This document shows positions 23,266 through 32,309 of a stretch of DNA of 64,000 nt, in pieces. The notes under the pieces are model-generated. The model did no database searches. It had not been told where the DNA came from and saw nothing but the letters and a program-made list of their open reading frames with translations. How positions within the stretch are numbered: the first letter of the stretch is position 1; the number at the start of each line of letters is the position of its first letter. Source of the DNA: Piscinibacter aquaticus (GTDB taxonomy: Bacteria > Pseudomonadota > Gammaproteobacteria > Burkholderiales > Burkholderiaceae_C); the NCBI GenBank assembly GCA_007994965.1, contig VOPW01000001.1, forward strand, positions 1,054,001 through 1,118,000. Reading direction: 5' to 3'. The position numbers and the translations under genes were made by a program.

Positions 23266-23371
23266 GCTGTTCTCCTTCTGGGTTCCGGAATGCGGCGGGT
23301 GCCGCGGCCGTTCGAGTCCAGCCAACGCGCGGAGTTCGCGCCGCGCCGACGGCTGCCGGTTTCCGCCTGTA

Positions 23372-25200
23372 TCAGCCTTGATCCTGGTCGAACTGCAGTG
23401 CCGCCAGCCGTGCATACAGCCCGCCGGCTTCGGACAGCTCGGCATGCGTGCCGCTCTCGACGATGCGGCCGGCTTCCATCACCACGATGCGGTCGGCACG
23501 CTGCACGGTGGCCAGGCGGTGGGCGATGACCAGCGTGGTGCGATCCTTCATCGCCGATTCCAGCGCCGCCTGCACCATGCGCTCGCTTTCCGCGTCGAGC
23601 GCGCTGGTGGCCTCGTCGAGCAGCAGCAGCGGCGGGTTCTTCAGCATCGCCCGCGCGATGCTGATGCGCTGCCGCTGGCCGCCGGACAGGCGCACGCCGC
23701 GTTCGCCGAGGAAGGTCTGGTAGCCCTCGGGCAGCGCGGTGATGAAGTCGTGCGCGAAGGCGGCCTTCGCCGCGGCGATCACCTCGTCGTCGCTCGCCTC
23801 CGGACGGCCGTAGCGGATGTTCTCCAGCGCGTTGGCCGAGAAGATCACGCTGTCCTGCGGCACGATGCCGATGCGCTGGCGCAGCGCTTCCAGCGCCACC
23901 TCGTTCACCGGCACGCCGTCGACCTCGATGCGGCCCCTCGCCGGCATCGTAGAAGCGCAGCAGCAACTGGAACACCGTGCTCTTGCCGGCGCCGCTGGGG
24001 CCGACGAGGGCGACGGTCTCGCCCGGGTTTCACGGCGAGATCGAATTGCGCCAGCGCCGCAAGCTTGGGCCGCGACGGATAGCGGAAGGTGACGTTGCGC
24101 AGCGCCACGGCCGAGCCGCCGACGGCGGCCGGCAACGCGCGCGGCTGCGCCGGAGAGGCGATCTTCGAACTGGTGGCCAGCAGTTCCATCAGCCGCTCGG
24201 TGGCGCCGGCGGCGCGCAGCAGATCGCCATAAACCTCCGACAGCACCGCCACCGAGCTGACGAGGATGGTGACAAACACCACCGTCTGCGCCGTGTGGCC
24301 GGCTGTCATGTCGCCCTTCAGCACGGCCTGGGTGCCCTGGTAGAGGCCCCAGAGCAGCGCACCGAAGGTGGCGGTGATGATGAAGGCCACCAGCCCCGAG
24401 CGCACCCTGGTGCGGCGGCGCGCCGTCTCGAAGGCGTTCTCGGTGGCGTCGTCGAAGCGCCGCGCCTCGCGCTGCTCCTGGCCGTAGCTCTGCACCACCG
24501 GAATCGCGTTGAGTACCTCGGCGGCGATGGCGCTGGAGTCGGCCACGCGGTCCTGGCTGGCGCGGCTGAGCTTGCGCACGCGGCGGCCCAGCCACAGGCT
24601 CGGCAGCACCACCAGCACCAGCGTGCCCAGCACCTGTGACATCACGTAGGGGTTGGTGACGATCAGCATCGCCATCGCGCCCACGCCCATCACCGTGTTG
24701 CGCAGGCCCATGCTGAGGCTGGAGCCCACCACCGTCTGCACCAGCGTCGTGTCGGTGGTCAGGCGCGAGAGCACCTCGCCGGTCTGCGTGGTCTCGAAGA
24801 ACTCCGGGCTCTGCTTGAGCACGTGCGCATAGACGGCATTGCGCAGGTCGGCGGTGACTCGCTCGCCCAGCCACGTGACCATGTAGAAGCGCGCCGCCGA
24901 GAACAGGCCCAGCGCGGCGCCGACGCCGAACAGCGCGAAGAAGTGGCCGCGCAAGGCCATGATGCGCTCGCCCGGATCGGCCGCGACGATGCCCTGGTCG
25001 ATCAGCGATTTCAGCGCGATGGGCAGCGCCAGCGTCGACAGCGCCGCCAGCACGAGGAAGACGCAGGCCAGCGCGATCTGGCGCTTGTACGGCCGCAGGA
25101 ACGGCGCCAGGCCGGACAGCGAGCGCACCTTGCGCGAGGCGGCCGGCGTGTCGGAAGGGTTCGCGTCCGGCGCGGCCACGGTACTCGGATTCGAAGGCAT
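23372..25200 (-). CDS. ABC transporter, fused permease and ATPase, MsbA-like (two frame breaks)
   Basis: A half-size ABC exporter of about 609 residues: six transmembrane helices (residues about 35-330) and a nucleotide-binding domain with Walker A GPSGAGKS, signature [15 protein letters not shown], Walker [14 protein letters not shown] and H-loop IAHR. Frames change near 24025 (extra base before GETVALVG) and near 23935 (missing base). It resembles MsbA/LipA-type exporters of lipids or drugs, and the substrate is unknown. It is divergent from the marR efflux operon, so the 113-bp gap probably carries both promoters. Confidence 0.88.
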
Positions 25201-25251
25201 CGGGCGAGTCTAGGCGACCGTGCATTGCCCACGGCTTTCACTCGGATTTAA

Positions 25252-25263
25252 CTGCCCGGGCAG
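25252..25263. promoter_or_regulatory. Perfect 12-bp palindrome in the divergent marR/ABC gap
   Basis: CTGCCCGGGCAG lies 4 bp upstream of the first MarR-like half site, in the 113-bp space between the ABC exporter and marR. It may be a further operator half or a chance GC palindrome. Position is the only support. Confidence 0.3.
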
Positions 25264-25266
25264 AAT

Positions 25267-25293
25267 TTGCCTATGCAAACATTGCTGTGGCAA
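25267..25293. promoter_or_regulatory. Two MarR-type operators (TTGC-N4-GCAA twice)
   Basis: Two inverted repeats, TTGCctatGCAA (25267-25278) and TTGCtgtgGCAA (25282-25293), are centred 15 bp apart just upstream of the marR start. The E. coli MarR box has the same TTGC/GCAA half sites with a four-base spacer. This strongly suggests autorepression of the marR-nodT-emrA-emrB operon and perhaps control of the divergent ABC exporter. Confidence 0.7.
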
Positions 25294-25313
25294 ACGATTC
25301 CCGGGGAAGGCCG

Positions 25314-25801
25314 ATGACCGACACCAAGCCGTTTCCGCGCTACGACGGTGCGAACTACCGGTAGCCGAGAGCGTCGGCCATCAGCTGGTCAGCCCGGTGC
25401 AGATGATGCGCCGCGAGGTCGAGCTGCGCATGGCGCGCCATGACCTGACCGATGCCCAGTGGCGCCCCTTGTGGCTGCTCAAGACCGGCCGGGCGACCAC
25501 CGCGATCGAGCTGGCGCGCGAGGCCTGCGTCGACGCCGGCGCCATCACGCGCATGGTCGACCGGCTCGAGGACAAGGGGCTGGTCGAGCGGGTGCGATCG
25601 GAGACGGACCGCCGCGTGGTCCACCTCCGCCTCACGCCGGCCGGCGAGGCCGCGGCTGCGCGCATCCCGCACGTGCTGGCCTCGGTGAACAACGATTTCC
25701 TGCAGGGCTTCTCGGAGCGCGAATGGAAGCAGTTGCGCCGCATGGTGGAGCGCATGACCGACAACGGACGCAGCCTGCAAGGCGAGGAGGGTGCCGCATG
25801 A
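25314..25801 (+). CDS. MarR family transcriptional regulator (frameshifted)
   Basis: A winged-helix repressor of about 163 residues. The recognition part reads AREACVDAGAITRMVDRLED and the wing SETDRRVVHLRLTPAG, as in MarR/EmrR. The proper N-terminus (MTDTKPFPRYDGANYR) is in another frame; one base is missing near 25364, where a false TAG interrupts YRVAESVGHQL. ATG 25314 has GGGAAGG before it. The stop overlaps the start of the nodT gene (ATGA). With two MarR-type operators directly upstream, it is probably the local autorepressor, relieved by small phenolic or drug-like ligands. Confidence 0.88.
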
Positions 25802-27194
25802 ATCCGATCCGAGCGGGCGCACTGGCGCTGGCTGCCGCGCTGGCGCTGGCCGGCTGCGCCACCCCCGGCCCGGCCGGCACGCCGCGCGCGATGCTCCAGC
25901 CCGCCGCGCTGGGCGCCGATGCCGCCTCCGCGCCCTGGCCGGCAGCGCGCTGGTGGGCCGCCTGGGGCGACGAACGGCTCGATGCCATCGTCGATCAGGC
26001 GCTGTCCGCCTCGCCGGGGCTGCAGGCCGCGGAGGACCGCCTGCGCGGCGCGCAGCGCCATCGCGTCCAGCGAGGCCGCCGGTCGCCCGCAGGGGCGGCT
26101 GTCGGTCGAGCTGAGCGACCAGCGCTTCACCGAGAACGGCCTCGTGCCGCCGCCCTTGGCCGGCACCGTGGAATGGAACAACAGCGCCCAACTCGGCCTG
26201 AGCTGGGAGCTCGATCTGTTCGGGCGCCGCCGCGCGGAACTCGAGGCCGCCATCGGCCGTGCCCGTGCGGCACAGGCCGAGGCGCAGGCCGCCCGAGTGC
26301 TGCTGGCCAGCCAGGTGGCGGCCGCCTATGTCGATCTCGCCCGGCTCGTCGAGGCACGCCGAATCGCGGCCGAATCGCAGGCGCAGCGCGAGCAGATCCT
26401 CGCGCTGGTGCGCCAGCGCATCGCGGCCGGGCTCGATACGCGCGTCGAGCTGCGCCGTGCGGAAGCGCTGGTGGCGCAGTCGCGCGTCGAGATCGAGGCG
26501 CTGGACGAGGCGGCCGCACGAACGCGGCACGCCCTGGCCGAGCTCGCCGGCCAGGGCCCGGCGGCGTTCGACGGCCTGACGCCGGCGCTCGCGCCGATCC
26601 GCTCGACACCGCTGCCCGCGCTGCTGCCCGCCGATCTGCTCGGCCGCCGCGCCGACGTGGTGGCGCAGCGCTGGCGCGTCGATGCGGCCACGAAACAGGT
26701 CGATGCCGCGCGAGCGCAGTTCTATCCCGACCTGAACCTCGTCGCCTTCGTCGGCCTGTCCAGCCTCGGGCTGGATCGTTTCGTCGAGGCGGGCTCGCGC
26801 ACCTACGGCATCGGCCCGGCGCTGCACCTGCCGCTGTTCGACGGCGGCCGGCTGCGCGCCCAGCTCGATGCTCGCCGCAGCGAGGTCGACGCTGCCGTCG
26901 ATGCCTACAACGGCACGCTGCTGCGCGCGCTGCGCGAGGTGGCCGACGAGGTGACGAGCCTGCAATCGATCGAGCGCCAGCAGCTGGCGCAGGCCGAGGC
27001 CCTGGCCGCTGCCGATGCCGCCTTCGAGCTGGCCGTGCAACGCTACCAGGCCGGGCTGGGCAACTTCCTCGTCGTGCTGACGGCGCAGACCAACGTGCTG
27101 GCGCAGCGCCGCGCCGCGGCCGATCTGAAGGCGCGCCACGGCCGCCGAGATTGCGCTGGCCCGCTCGCTCGGTGGCGGCTACCACGACGCCTGA
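25798..27194 (+). CDS. Efflux transporter outer membrane factor, NodT family (two frame breaks)
   Basis: The TolC-like outer membrane channel of a tripartite efflux pump, about 465 residues. The lipobox ALAGC (Cys near residue 19) is followed by the NodT pattern WWAAWGDERLDAIVDQAL and two OEP repeats with long helices (LGLSWELDLFGRRRAELEAA and GPALHLPLFDGGRLRAQLDA). Extra bases near 26065 and 27130 break the frame; with them removed, the chain ends AAEIALARSLGGGYHDA. The gene is coupled to marR by ATGA and precedes emrA by 42 bases. Confidence 0.88.
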
Positions 27195-27236
27195 GCGGCT
27201 TCACCCTCGGCTTCACCCTCTTCGCAGGACATGACC

Positions 27237-28469
27237 ATGACCACGAACAGCAAAGATTCCGCGCGCACCGCAACACCCCCGGCGCCGGCCGTCGCGCCCT
27301 CGCGCCGCCGCCCGGCGCTGATCGGCGTCGCCGCCGTCACGCTGCTCGCGGCGGCCGCGTACGGCGCCTACTGGGCGCTGACCCTGCGCCACCACGAGAG
27401 CACCGACAACGCCTACGTGCAGGCGCCGGTGGTGCAGATCACGCCGCAAGTCGGCGGCACCGTGCTGGCCGTGCTGGCCGACGACACCGACATCGTCAAG
27501 CAAGGGACGCCGCTGGTACGGCTCGACCCGAGCGACGCGAAGCTCGCGCTCGAGCGGGCCGAGGCGCAGCTGGCGCAGACGGTGCGCGAGGTGCGCACGC
27601 TCTACGTCAACAACAGCGCGCTCGCGGCCACGGTGCGCGCCCGCGAGGCCGAGGTGATGCGCCTCGAGGCCGAGGTGGCGCGCGCCGCCGACGACGTGGC
27701 GCGGCGCCGCCCGCTGCTGGCCAGCGGTGCCGTCGGTGGCGAGGAGATGAAGCATGCCGAGACCACGCTGACCTCGGCGAAGAGCCAGCTCGCCGGCGCG
27801 CAGTCGGCGCTCGCGGCGGCGCGCGAGCAGGCCGCCTCCAACCGCGCGCTGACCGAAGGCACGGCCGTCGAGAAGCATCCGAGTGTCGAGCGCGCTGCCG
27901 CAGCGGTGCGCGAGGCGGCTCGCGCTGCAGCGCACCGAGCTGCCCGCGCCGGTGAGCGGCCGGTGGCCAAGCGCACCGTGCAGGTCGGCCAGCGCGTGGC
28001 GGCCGGCTCGCCCTTGATGACAGTGATCCCGCTCGAGCAGGTCTGGGTCGAGGCGAACTTCAAGGAGGTGCAGCTGCGCCAGATGCGCATCGGCCAGCCG
28101 GTCAAGCTCACCGCTGATCTCTATGGCAGCAAGGTCGAGTACGACGGCCGCATCGCCGGCCTCGGCGCCGGCACGGGCGCGGCCTTCGCGCTGCTGCCGG
28201 CGCAGAACGCCACCGGCAACTGGATCAAGGTGGTGCAGCGCGTGCCGGTGCGCGTCGAGCTCGACGCGAAGCAGCTCGCCGAGCATCCGCTGCGCGTCGG
28301 CCTGTCGATGGAAGCCAGCGTCGACGTCGGCCGGCAGGACGGTGCGCCGCTGCTGTCGTCGGCAGTGTCGCGCTCGAATGCGACCCAGGCGATGGCGCTG
28401 CCCGGCGAGGAGGCCGACAAGATCGTGCGCGAGATCATCGTCGCCAATCTGGGCAAGGCGCGCTCGTGA
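27237..28469 (+). CDS. emrA: HlyD/EmrA family membrane fusion protein
   Basis: The periplasmic adaptor of an EmrAB-type pump, 410 residues. One transmembrane helix (residues about 28-48) is followed by the biotinyl-lipoyl motif STDNAYVQAPVVQITPQVGG, an alpha-helical hairpin (about 100-200) and the beta-barrel part with VWVEANFKEVQLRQMRIGQP. A stretch near residues 222-240 (27910-27965) is not family-like in the open frame. Reading the next frame gives LQRTELPAPVSGR, so two compensating indels are likely there. I chose ATG 27237 over 27231 because the AGGA ribosome site is properly spaced from it. Confidence 0.9.
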   Translation: MTTNSKDSARTATPPAPAVAPSRRRPALIGVAAVTLLAAAAYGAYWALTLRHHESTDNAYVQAPVVQITPQVGGTVLAVLADDTDIVKQGTPLVRLDPSDAKLALERAEAQLAQTVREVRTLYVNNSALAATVRAREAEVMRLEAEVARAADDVARRRPLLASGAVGGEEMKHAETTLTSAKSQLAGAQSALAAAREQAASNRALTEGTAVEKHPSVERAAAAVREAARAAAHRAARAGERPVAKRTVQVGQRVAAGSPLMTVIPLEQVWVEANFKEVQLRQMRIGQPVKLTADLYGSKVEYDGRIAGLGAGTGAAFALLPAQNATGNWIKVVQRVPVRVELDAKQLAEHPLRVGLSMEASVDVGRQDGAPLLSSAVSRSNATQAMALPGEEADKIVREIIVANLGKARS

Positions 28470-30016
28470 AAGGCCCGGCCTTTCCTCCCTTGGAGGGCAG
28501 TGCGCGCGTGCTCGGCACGCTGGCGCTGTCGCTGGCCACGTTCATGAACGTGCTCGATTCGTCGATCGCCAACGTGTCGATTCCCGCGATCGCCGGCGAC
28601 ATGGGCGTCAGCCCGGCGCAGGGCACCTGGGTGATCACCTCCTTCGGCGTGGCCAATGCGATCGCCGTGCCGCTCACCGGCTGGCTGACGCAGCGCTTCG
28701 GGCCAGTGCGCCTGTTCGTCGCCAGCGTGATCCTGTTCGTCATCGCCTCGTGGCTGTGCGGCCTCGCGCCCACCATCGAATCGCTGATCTTCTTCCGCGT
28801 CGTGCAGGGCCTGGTGGCCGGTCCGATGATTCCGTTGTCGCAGACGCTGCTGCTGGCGAGCTACCCGCCGGCGATGGCCGGCACCGCGATGGCGATGTGG
28901 GCGATGACCACGCTGGTGGCACCGGTGATGGGCCCGCTGCTGGGCGGCTGGATCACCGACAACATCTCGTGGCCGTGGATCTTCTACATCAACGTGCCGG
29001 TGGGTCTGCTGGCGGCCGCGATGGCCTGGTCGATCTACCGCACGCGCGATCCCGGCCCGCGCCGGGTGCCGCTGGACAGCGTCGGCCTCGGCCTGCTGGT
29101 GCTGTGGGTCGGGGCGCTGCAGATCATGATCGACAAGGGCAAGGAGCTGGACTGGTTTGCTTCGGGACAGATCGTCCTGCTGGCGGTCGTCGCGGTGGTC
29201 GGCTTCGCCTTCTTCCTTGCCTGGGAGCTGACCGAGCACCACCCGATCGTCAACCTGCGCCTCTTCGCACGGCGCAACTTCACGCTCGGCACCGCGGCGC
29301 TGGCGCTGGCCTACGGCCTCTTCTTCGGCAATGTGGTGCTGCTGCCGCTGTGGCTGCAGCAGTACATGGGCTACACCGCCACCTGGGCGGGCCTGGCAAT
29401 GGCGCCGGTGGGGATCTTCGCGATCCTGCTCTCGCCGGTGGTGGGCAAGAACGTCTCGCGGGTCGATCCGCGCAAGCTCGCCACGGTGGCCTTCGTCGTC
29501 TTTGCGCTGGTGCTGTGGATGCGCTCGCAGTTCAACGCCCAGTCCACCTTCGCGACGGTGCTGCTGCCCACGCTGGTGCAGGGCGTGGCGATGGCCTTCT
29601 TCTTCATTCCGCTGCAGGCGATCGTCTTCAGCGGCCTGACGCCCGATCAGCTGCCCGCGGCTTCGGGGCTGTCGAACTTCGTGCGCATCACCGCCGGGGC
29701 GATGGGCACCTCGATCTTCACCACGCTCTGGGAAGACCGGGCCATCCTTCACCACGCGCAGCTCGCCGAGCAGGTCAACCCGGGCAGCGTGGCCGCCACG
29801 CAGGCCTTCGCCCAGCTCGGCGCGGCCGGGCTCTCGCCCGAGCAGGCGGCCGCCACGGTCAATCGCCTCGTCGACCAGCAGGCCTACACGATGGCCGCGA
29901 CCGATCTGTTCCACCTCTCGGCCGTCCTCTTTCTCGCGATGATCGCGGTCGTGTGGCTGACGCGGCCGAGGCGTGCGGCCGGCGTCGGCGCAGCGGACGC
30001 CGGTGGCGCCCACTGA
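28466..30016 (+). CDS. emrB: DHA2 family multidrug MFS transporter, EmrB/QacA type
   Basis: A 516-residue proton-driven drug exporter with about 14 transmembrane helices. Family marks: VLDSSIANVSIPAIAGDMG in helix 1, the A-type loop GWLTQRFGPVRLF, and motif C VMGPLLGGWI in helix 5. The frame is intact and starts at a GTG overlapping the emrA stop (GTGA). With the NodT channel and EmrA adaptor it makes a complete tripartite pump under MarR control. It ends only 16 bases from the convergent acetyl-CoA hydrolase. Confidence 0.93.
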   Translation: MKGPAFPPLEGSARVLGTLALSLATFMNVLDSSIANVSIPAIAGDMGVSPAQGTWVITSFGVANAIAVPLTGWLTQRFGPVRLFVASVILFVIASWLCGLAPTIESLIFFRVVQGLVAGPMIPLSQTLLLASYPPAMAGTAMAMWAMTTLVAPVMGPLLGGWITDNISWPWIFYINVPVGLLAAAMAWSIYRTRDPGPRRVPLDSVGLGLLVLWVGALQIMIDKGKELDWFASGQIVLLAVVAVVGFAFFLAWELTEHHPIVNLRLFARRNFTLGTAALALAYGLFFGNVVLLPLWLQQYMGYTATWAGLAMAPVGIFAILLSPVVGKNVSRVDPRKLATVAFVVFALVLWMRSQFNAQSTFATVLLPTLVQGVAMAFFFIPLQAIVFSGLTPDQLPAASGLSNFVRITAGAMGTSIFTTLWEDRAILHHAQLAEQVNPGSVAATQAFAQLGAAGLSPEQAAATVNRLVDQQAYTMAATDLFHLSAVLFLAMIAVVWLTRPRRAAGVGAADAGGAH

Positions 30017-30031
30017 GCGTTCAGCGCCGCA

Positions 30032-32227
30032 TCAGAGGTTGTTCGCCAGCAGCCGCTTGACGAACGCGTCCTTGAAGCTGTGCGTCTCGGCCAGACCGAG
30101 GCGTTCGAGGTAGGGCCGCGGGGCCTCGCGGCCTTCCCACAGGCTCTTGATCGTCATCGTCAGCAGTTCGCCCGGGTGCTGCGTGGCGTGCTTGATCTTC
30201 TTCAGCGCGCGCACGATGTGCAGCTCGTCCTCCGTGAGGTCGGTGCCGAAGGGGAAGTCCGGCAGCAGCCCGGCCTCGGCCCAGGGGTGCAGCTTGCTCT
30301 CCAGCATCTGCGGCAGGTTGTGACGGTAGCGCTCGGGCAGTTCGTAGTTCGCCTCGAGCTTGCCGTGCGCCTTGGCCTCGCGGATCAGCTCTTCCTGGAA
30401 GCGCGAGTCGGCCACCGCGATCAGCCGCTTGACCACCTCGCTGTCGGACTGGCCGCGAAGGTCGGCGACGCCGTACTCGGTGATGACGATGTCGCGCAGG
30501 TGGCGCGGAATGGTCACATGGCCATAGTTCCAGACGATGCTGCTTTTCAGGCCGTCCTTGTTGTCGTGGGTGGCGCGCAGCATCATCAGCAGCCGCGCAT
30601 CGGGCAGCGCATGCGCCATCGCGACGAAGTTGTACTGCCCGCCCACACCGCTGACCACTGGCCCGATTCCAGCGCATCGCTGCAGGCGGCACCGAGCAGC
30701 GTCACGATCATCGTCGTGTTCATGAAGCGGGCCTTGCGCCGCTGCGCGCGCTTCAGGTCGCCCTGGCTGCCGTCTTCGGCGTAGAGCTGGTTGATGAAGT
30801 CGATGCGCGTCATGTCGATCTTCGCCAGCTCCTGCGGCGGCATCGTGCGCAGCCGCTCGTAGAAGTCGCGCGGGCCGAGGAAGAAGCCGCCGGTCATGAA
30901 GATGCCATGCGTGAGGCGGCTGCCGAGCAGCGTCTGCCCGATGCGCGCGAGGTTGTCTTCGGAGAGACCGGTCGTTGGGCAGCTTGTTGCCGTCCAGCAC
31001 GAGGTGAGAGCCGTCGAGCCGTACCTCGGGCTTGACGATGCCCCAGTGCTGCAGCCAGGACAGGTCGTCGGCGTTCAGCGGCGAGCGGATGCGGCCGTGG
31101 CGCATCAGCACCGTCAGCGTGCGCGGGGTGACCACCTCGTCGATCTCGCCGTCGTTCAGCGCGCGCTGCAGCACCACGTCGCCGAACACCTCGCGGCGGA
31201 TGACGCCGGCCTCGATCAGCTTCAGGAAGCCGTTGACGAACATCTCCGAGCAGCCGTACAGGCCCTGGTCGAAGCGGCCGAGCTCGCGGCAGATGCGTTG
31301 CCCCCCCAGTCGCTTCGCTCCGGCCCCCGAGGGGGCGCGTTCGTCTTGGGACGGCCCGGCGACGAACAGCCCGTCGGGGCTGATCGACTCGAGGATGCGG
31401 CGGTATTCTTCGCCATGCCGGTCGCGCACGATCAGCGCCTGCGCGATCGCGTCGCCCAGCGAACCGATACCGATCTGCAGCGTGCCGCCGTCGGCCACCG
31501 GGCTGGAGGCATGCAGGCCGATCGCATAGTCGGCGCTGCTGACCTTGTTGTTCGGCGGCGCGAAGACGGCGTGCGTGCCCGCCGGGTCGGTGACGACGAG
31601 GTCGAAGAACTCCGGCCCGACCTCCGCGCCGTTGGGCATGAAGGGCATCTGGCGGTTGATGACACCGACCGTCAGCAGCGGCTGCCCGGCGGCGCGCAGC
31701 TTCTCGACGACCTCCAGCACCACGTCGGGGTTGCTGGACAGCGACAGCCGCATCGCCTCGCCCTCGCCACGCGCGGCCACCGCCTGGGCAATCACGTTCA
31801 TGCCCTGCAGCGCCATGTCGCGCGCCACGAAGGTGTAGTTGGTGGAGATGTAGTTCTGCTGCGCGGCCGGGTTGCCGAGGTAGTCGCCGGTCTTCATGAA
31901 GAACTCGCGCACCTCGATGTTCGGCGGCAGCGTGCCGGCTCGGAGGTCCTTCACGTAGGCGAGGTCGGGGTAGTCCTCGAACACCCGCTCGACCAGCGGC
32001 CCGAGGAAGTGCTGCTCCAGTTCGCTCTTGCCGACCGGTTTCTCCAGCGACAGCGCGGTGACGATGCGCAGCCGGCGCGCCGGGTTGCCCTTGATGCGGC
32101 GGTACAGCGCGTTGACGAAGGGGTTGGGCTTGCCGATGGCCAGCGGAATGCCCATCACGATGTCGCCGGGCACGGTGTCGAGCACGCGATCGACCGCGGC
32201 CTCGATGCTGTCGATGAATTGCGCCAT
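30032..32227 (-). CDS. Acetyl-CoA hydrolase/transferase family protein (two frame breaks)
   Basis: A protein of about 732 residues of the CoA-transferase/hydrolase superfamily. The C-terminal domain contains VSGVGGQYNFVAMA and VITEYGVADLRGQSDSEV, the acetyl-CoA hydrolase C-terminal signature; the N-terminal part has NPDVVLEVVEKLRAAGQPLL. It is longer than the 500-residue SpcC/Cat1 types, like a Burkholderiales subgroup of about 700 residues. Missing bases near 30975 and 30665 split the frame. Around residues 290-315 an in-frame insertion is encoded by a palindromic repeat (31299-31360). Homologues should go from DGLFVAG straight to CRELGRFDQGLYGCSEM. The exact acyl-CoA substrate is unknown. 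Confidence 0.85.
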   Translation of the reverse strand: MAQFIDSIEAAVDRVLDTVPGDIVMGIPLAIGKPNPFVNALYRRIKGNPARRLRIVTALSLEKPVGKSELEQHFLGPLVERVFEDYPDLAYVKDLRAGTLPPNIEVREFFMKTGDYLGNPAAQQNYISTNYTFVARDMALQGMNVIAQAVAARGEGEAMRLSLSSNPDVVLEVVEKLRAAGQPLLTVGVINRQMPFMPNGAEVGPEFFDLVVTDPAGTHAVFAPPNNKVSSADYAIGLHASSPVADGGTLQIGIGSLGDAIAQALIVRDRHGEEYRRILESISPDGLFVAGPSQDERAPSGAGAKRLGGQRICRELGRFDQGLYGCSEMFVNGFLKLIEAGVIRREVFGDVVLQRALNDGEIDEVVTPRTLTVLMRHGRIRSPLNADDLSWLQHWGIVKPEVRLDGSHLVLDGNKLPNDRSLRRQPRAHRADAARQPPHAWHLHDRRLLPRPARLLRAAAHDAAAGAGEDRHDAHRLHQPALRRRRQPGRPEARAAAQGPLHEHDDDRDAARCRLQRCAGIGPVVSGVGGQYNFVAMAHALPDARLLMMLRATHDNKDGLKSSIVWNYGHVTIPRHLRDIVITEYGVADLRGQSDSEVVKRLIAVADSRFQEELIREAKAHGKLEANYELPERYRHNLPQMLESKLHPWAEAGLLPDFPFGTDLTEDELHIVRALKKIKHATQHPGELLTMTIKSLWEGREAPRPYLERLGLAETHSFKDAFVKRLLANNL
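31299..31360 (+). repeat. Short palindromic repeat inserted in frame in a coding region
   Basis: About 62 nt containing the 12-bp palindrome CCCCCGAGGGGG (31324-31335), then ten bases, then TTGGGACGGCCCGGC (31346-31360). The same palindrome followed 12 bases later by TTGGGGCGGCCCGGC occurs at 46387-46425, in the same orientation. On the minus strand both are read as AGP(S/P)Q and onward in the frame of the host gene. Confidence 0.7.
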
Positions 32228-32309
32228 GGGGTTTGTCTCCGTCGTCGTTGGTGCAGCGAGTGTGCGCGCCGCCAGCGGGCTGCGCGTTGACGCATTTCAA
32301 TGGCCGGGC

